52,686 nucleotides of DNA. It comes from an uncultured Pseudomonadota bacterium (GTDB lineage: Bacteria > Pseudomonadota > Alphaproteobacteria > RF32 > CAG-239). Of this stretch, positions 51,879-52,686 are shown in pieces; within the stretch, counting starts at the first letter, position 1; every line of letters starts with the position of its first letter. The stretch lies in contig CADBEI010000022.1 of NCBI GenBank assembly GCA_902793695.1, positions 1 through 52,686 on the forward strand, given 5' to 3'. The notes beneath the pieces are model-generated. The model searched no databases and was not told the DNA's origin. It worked only from the letters and a program-made list of their open reading frames with translations. Made by a program: the position numbers and the translations under genes.

Positions 51879-52686
51879 TTATGATGTCACCGGATTGCCG
51901 TTTTCATCAACATATTCCCATTCGCCATCATTGTCGGCCACAACCGGATTGCCGTTTTCATCGACGTATTCCCATTCGCCGTCGTCGACCGTCACCGGAT
52001 TGCCGTTTTCATCGACGTATTCCCATTCGCCGTCGTCGGCCACAACCGGATTGCCGTTTTCATCGACGTATTCCCATTCGCCGTCGTCTGCCGTCACCGG
52101 ATTGCCGTCTTCGTCGACGTATTCCCATTCGCCGTCATCATCAGCTACCACCGGATTACCGTCTTCGTCGACGTATTCCCACTCATCATTGTCAGTCGCG
52201 ACTGCGGTATCTTCATTGCTTGTAGCAAAAGCATCTTCCAAATCGCCGAAAGCGGCTTCCAAACTGACCGGACCTTTATCGTTGTCTGCAGATAGCGATA
52301 CCGGCGTCACATCCAAATCATCAAGCGAAACCGAATCGGTTGAGTTAATGGCGTCTTTAATCTTTTGCATGGCACTGTCATAGCCGTGATTGTCGGTAGA
52401 TGCAGCAACAGCCTGGGAACTTGCCGCGAATGCCGCACTCAAGTCATCTACCGGCTTGGAGGCTTTCGCCTGCGGTGTCTGTTTCTTTTCTTCCACCCCG
52501 AATGCCGCGCTAAAGTCATCGACCGGCTTGGAGGCTTTCGTCTGCGGTGTCTGTTTCTTTTCTTCCACCCCGAATGCCGCACTAAAATCATCTACCGGCT
52601 TGGAGGCTTTCGCCTGCGGTGTCTGTTTCTTTTCTTCCACCCCGAATGCCGCACTCAAGTCATCTACCGGCTTGGAGGCTTTCGCC
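51879..52686 (-). CDS. acidic tandem-repeat protein (5' end beyond the window)
   Basis: The frame is open to the window edge, so the start is missing. The visible 268 residues hold two repeat arrays. First come 24-residue units of the form KASKPVDD(F/L)SAAFGVEEKKQTPQ, at least three and a half copies. After a spacer come six units of 17-18 residues around EWEYVDE(D/N)GNPV. The second array alternates NPVV and NPVT. The overall protein is strongly acidic and hydrophilic without membrane segments in this part. Repeat number probably varies between strains. It lies 87 bases upstream of the secretin-like run. Function is unknown; a surface, scaffold or length-control protein is possible. Confidence 0.75.
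   Translation of the reverse strand, partial: AKASKPVDDLSAAFGVEEKKQTPQAKASKPVDDFSAAFGVEEKKQTPQTKASKPVDDFSAAFGVEEKKQTPQAKASKPVDDLSAAFAASSQAVAASTDNHGYDSAMQKIKDAINSTDSVSLDDLDVTPVSLSADNDKGPVSLEAAFGDLEDAFATSNEDTAVATDNDEWEYVDEDGNPVVADDDGEWEYVDEDGNPVTADDGEWEYVDENGNPVVADDGEWEYVDENGNPVTVDDGEWEYVDENGNPVVADNDGEWEYVDENGNPVTS
51885..52190 (-). repeat. six tandem 51-54-bp coding repeats (EWEYVDExGNPV)
   Basis: Each unit is nearly identical at DNA level around attgccgttttcatcgacg and tattcccattcgccgtcgtc. Units alternate in their last residues, giving a higher-order period of about 102-105 bases, which suggests duplication in pairs. Confidence 0.9.
52430..52686 (-). repeat. 72-bp coding repeats running off the window edge
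   Basis: Three full copies and part of a fourth show only a few substitutions between units, for example Phe/Leu after VDD and Ala/Thr after QTPQ. Near-identity points to recent expansion or gene conversion. Confidence 0.9.

Noticed and set aside
51881..52383. Plus-strand frames opposite the EWEYVD repeats
   Set aside because: They mirror the coding repeats of the minus-strand gene, with low-complexity His/Arg/Ser content and no ribosome site.

Overview
The window looks like chromosome of an uncultured, host- or gut-associated alphaproteobacterium of moderate GC. The grounds are the tolC / PopZ-like / valS neighbourhood, a Gram-negative envelope set (lpxC, bamB, bamD, outer-membrane barrel), the dnaK promoter of the alphaproteobacterial RpoH form (CTTG-N18-CCTATAT), and Shine-Dalgarno-led genes rich in AAA, GAA and TTG codons. 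The species cannot be named from the sequence alone.

Layout. 1-0.7 kb: two small orphan ORFs with foreign-looking codon use. 0.7-9.6 kb: glycogen phosphorylase, a TolC-family channel, a secreted unknown, a very short PopZ-like protein, valS and an OmpA-type lipoprotein. 9.6-14 kb: a cluster of palindromic repeats, an unknown lipoprotein, dnaK behind a heat-shock promoter, another repeat, and a peroxiredoxin with a cysteine-rich front end. 14-19.2 kb: a giant proline-repeat protein gene cut in two by a perfect 38-bp tandem duplication, then a frameshifted small gene. 19.3-24.1 kb (minus): a diguanylate cyclase, an RNA m5U methyltransferase and transketolase in one run. 24.2-29 kb: a membrane unknown, then the yfgM-bamB-der order, ended by a REP-like insertion flanked by a 35-bp copy of the der 3' end. 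29.2-32.4 kb (minus): small membrane proteins, glmM and an outer-membrane barrel, with a decayed transposon-like stretch. 32.5-41.2 kb: the RNase P RNA gene, then lpxC-bamD-recN-uvrC-pgsA and an OmpR/EnvZ-like two-component pair. 41.3-42.5 kb: a second large palindrome cluster, a small secreted protein and a Nudix hydrolase. 42.6-49.3 kb: a nine-gene ATPase operon in the order D-C-Q-R-B-E-F-A-G, the arrangement of the ion-translocating N-ATPase, with no separate delta gene. 49.3-52.7 kb (minus): a run with a secretin-like lipoprotein and a highly repetitive acidic protein that leaves the window.

How the genes work together. Most of the window is housekeeping: envelope assembly (LpxC for lipid A, BamB and BamD for barrel insertion, GlmM for UDP-GlcNAc, PgsA for phosphatidylglycerol), DNA repair (RecN, UvrC), translation and RNA maturation (ValRS, Der, RNase P, m5U methyltransferase) and carbon flow (GlgP, transketolase). 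The accessory material is the N-ATPase, the pilus- or secretion-like locus at the right end, the giant split gene and the small orphan ORFs.

The most unusual signal is a family of intergenic palindromes found just after the stop codons of the OmpA-like, dnaK and histidine kinase genes. Their stem sequences differ between copies but always pair, so structure rather than sequence is conserved.
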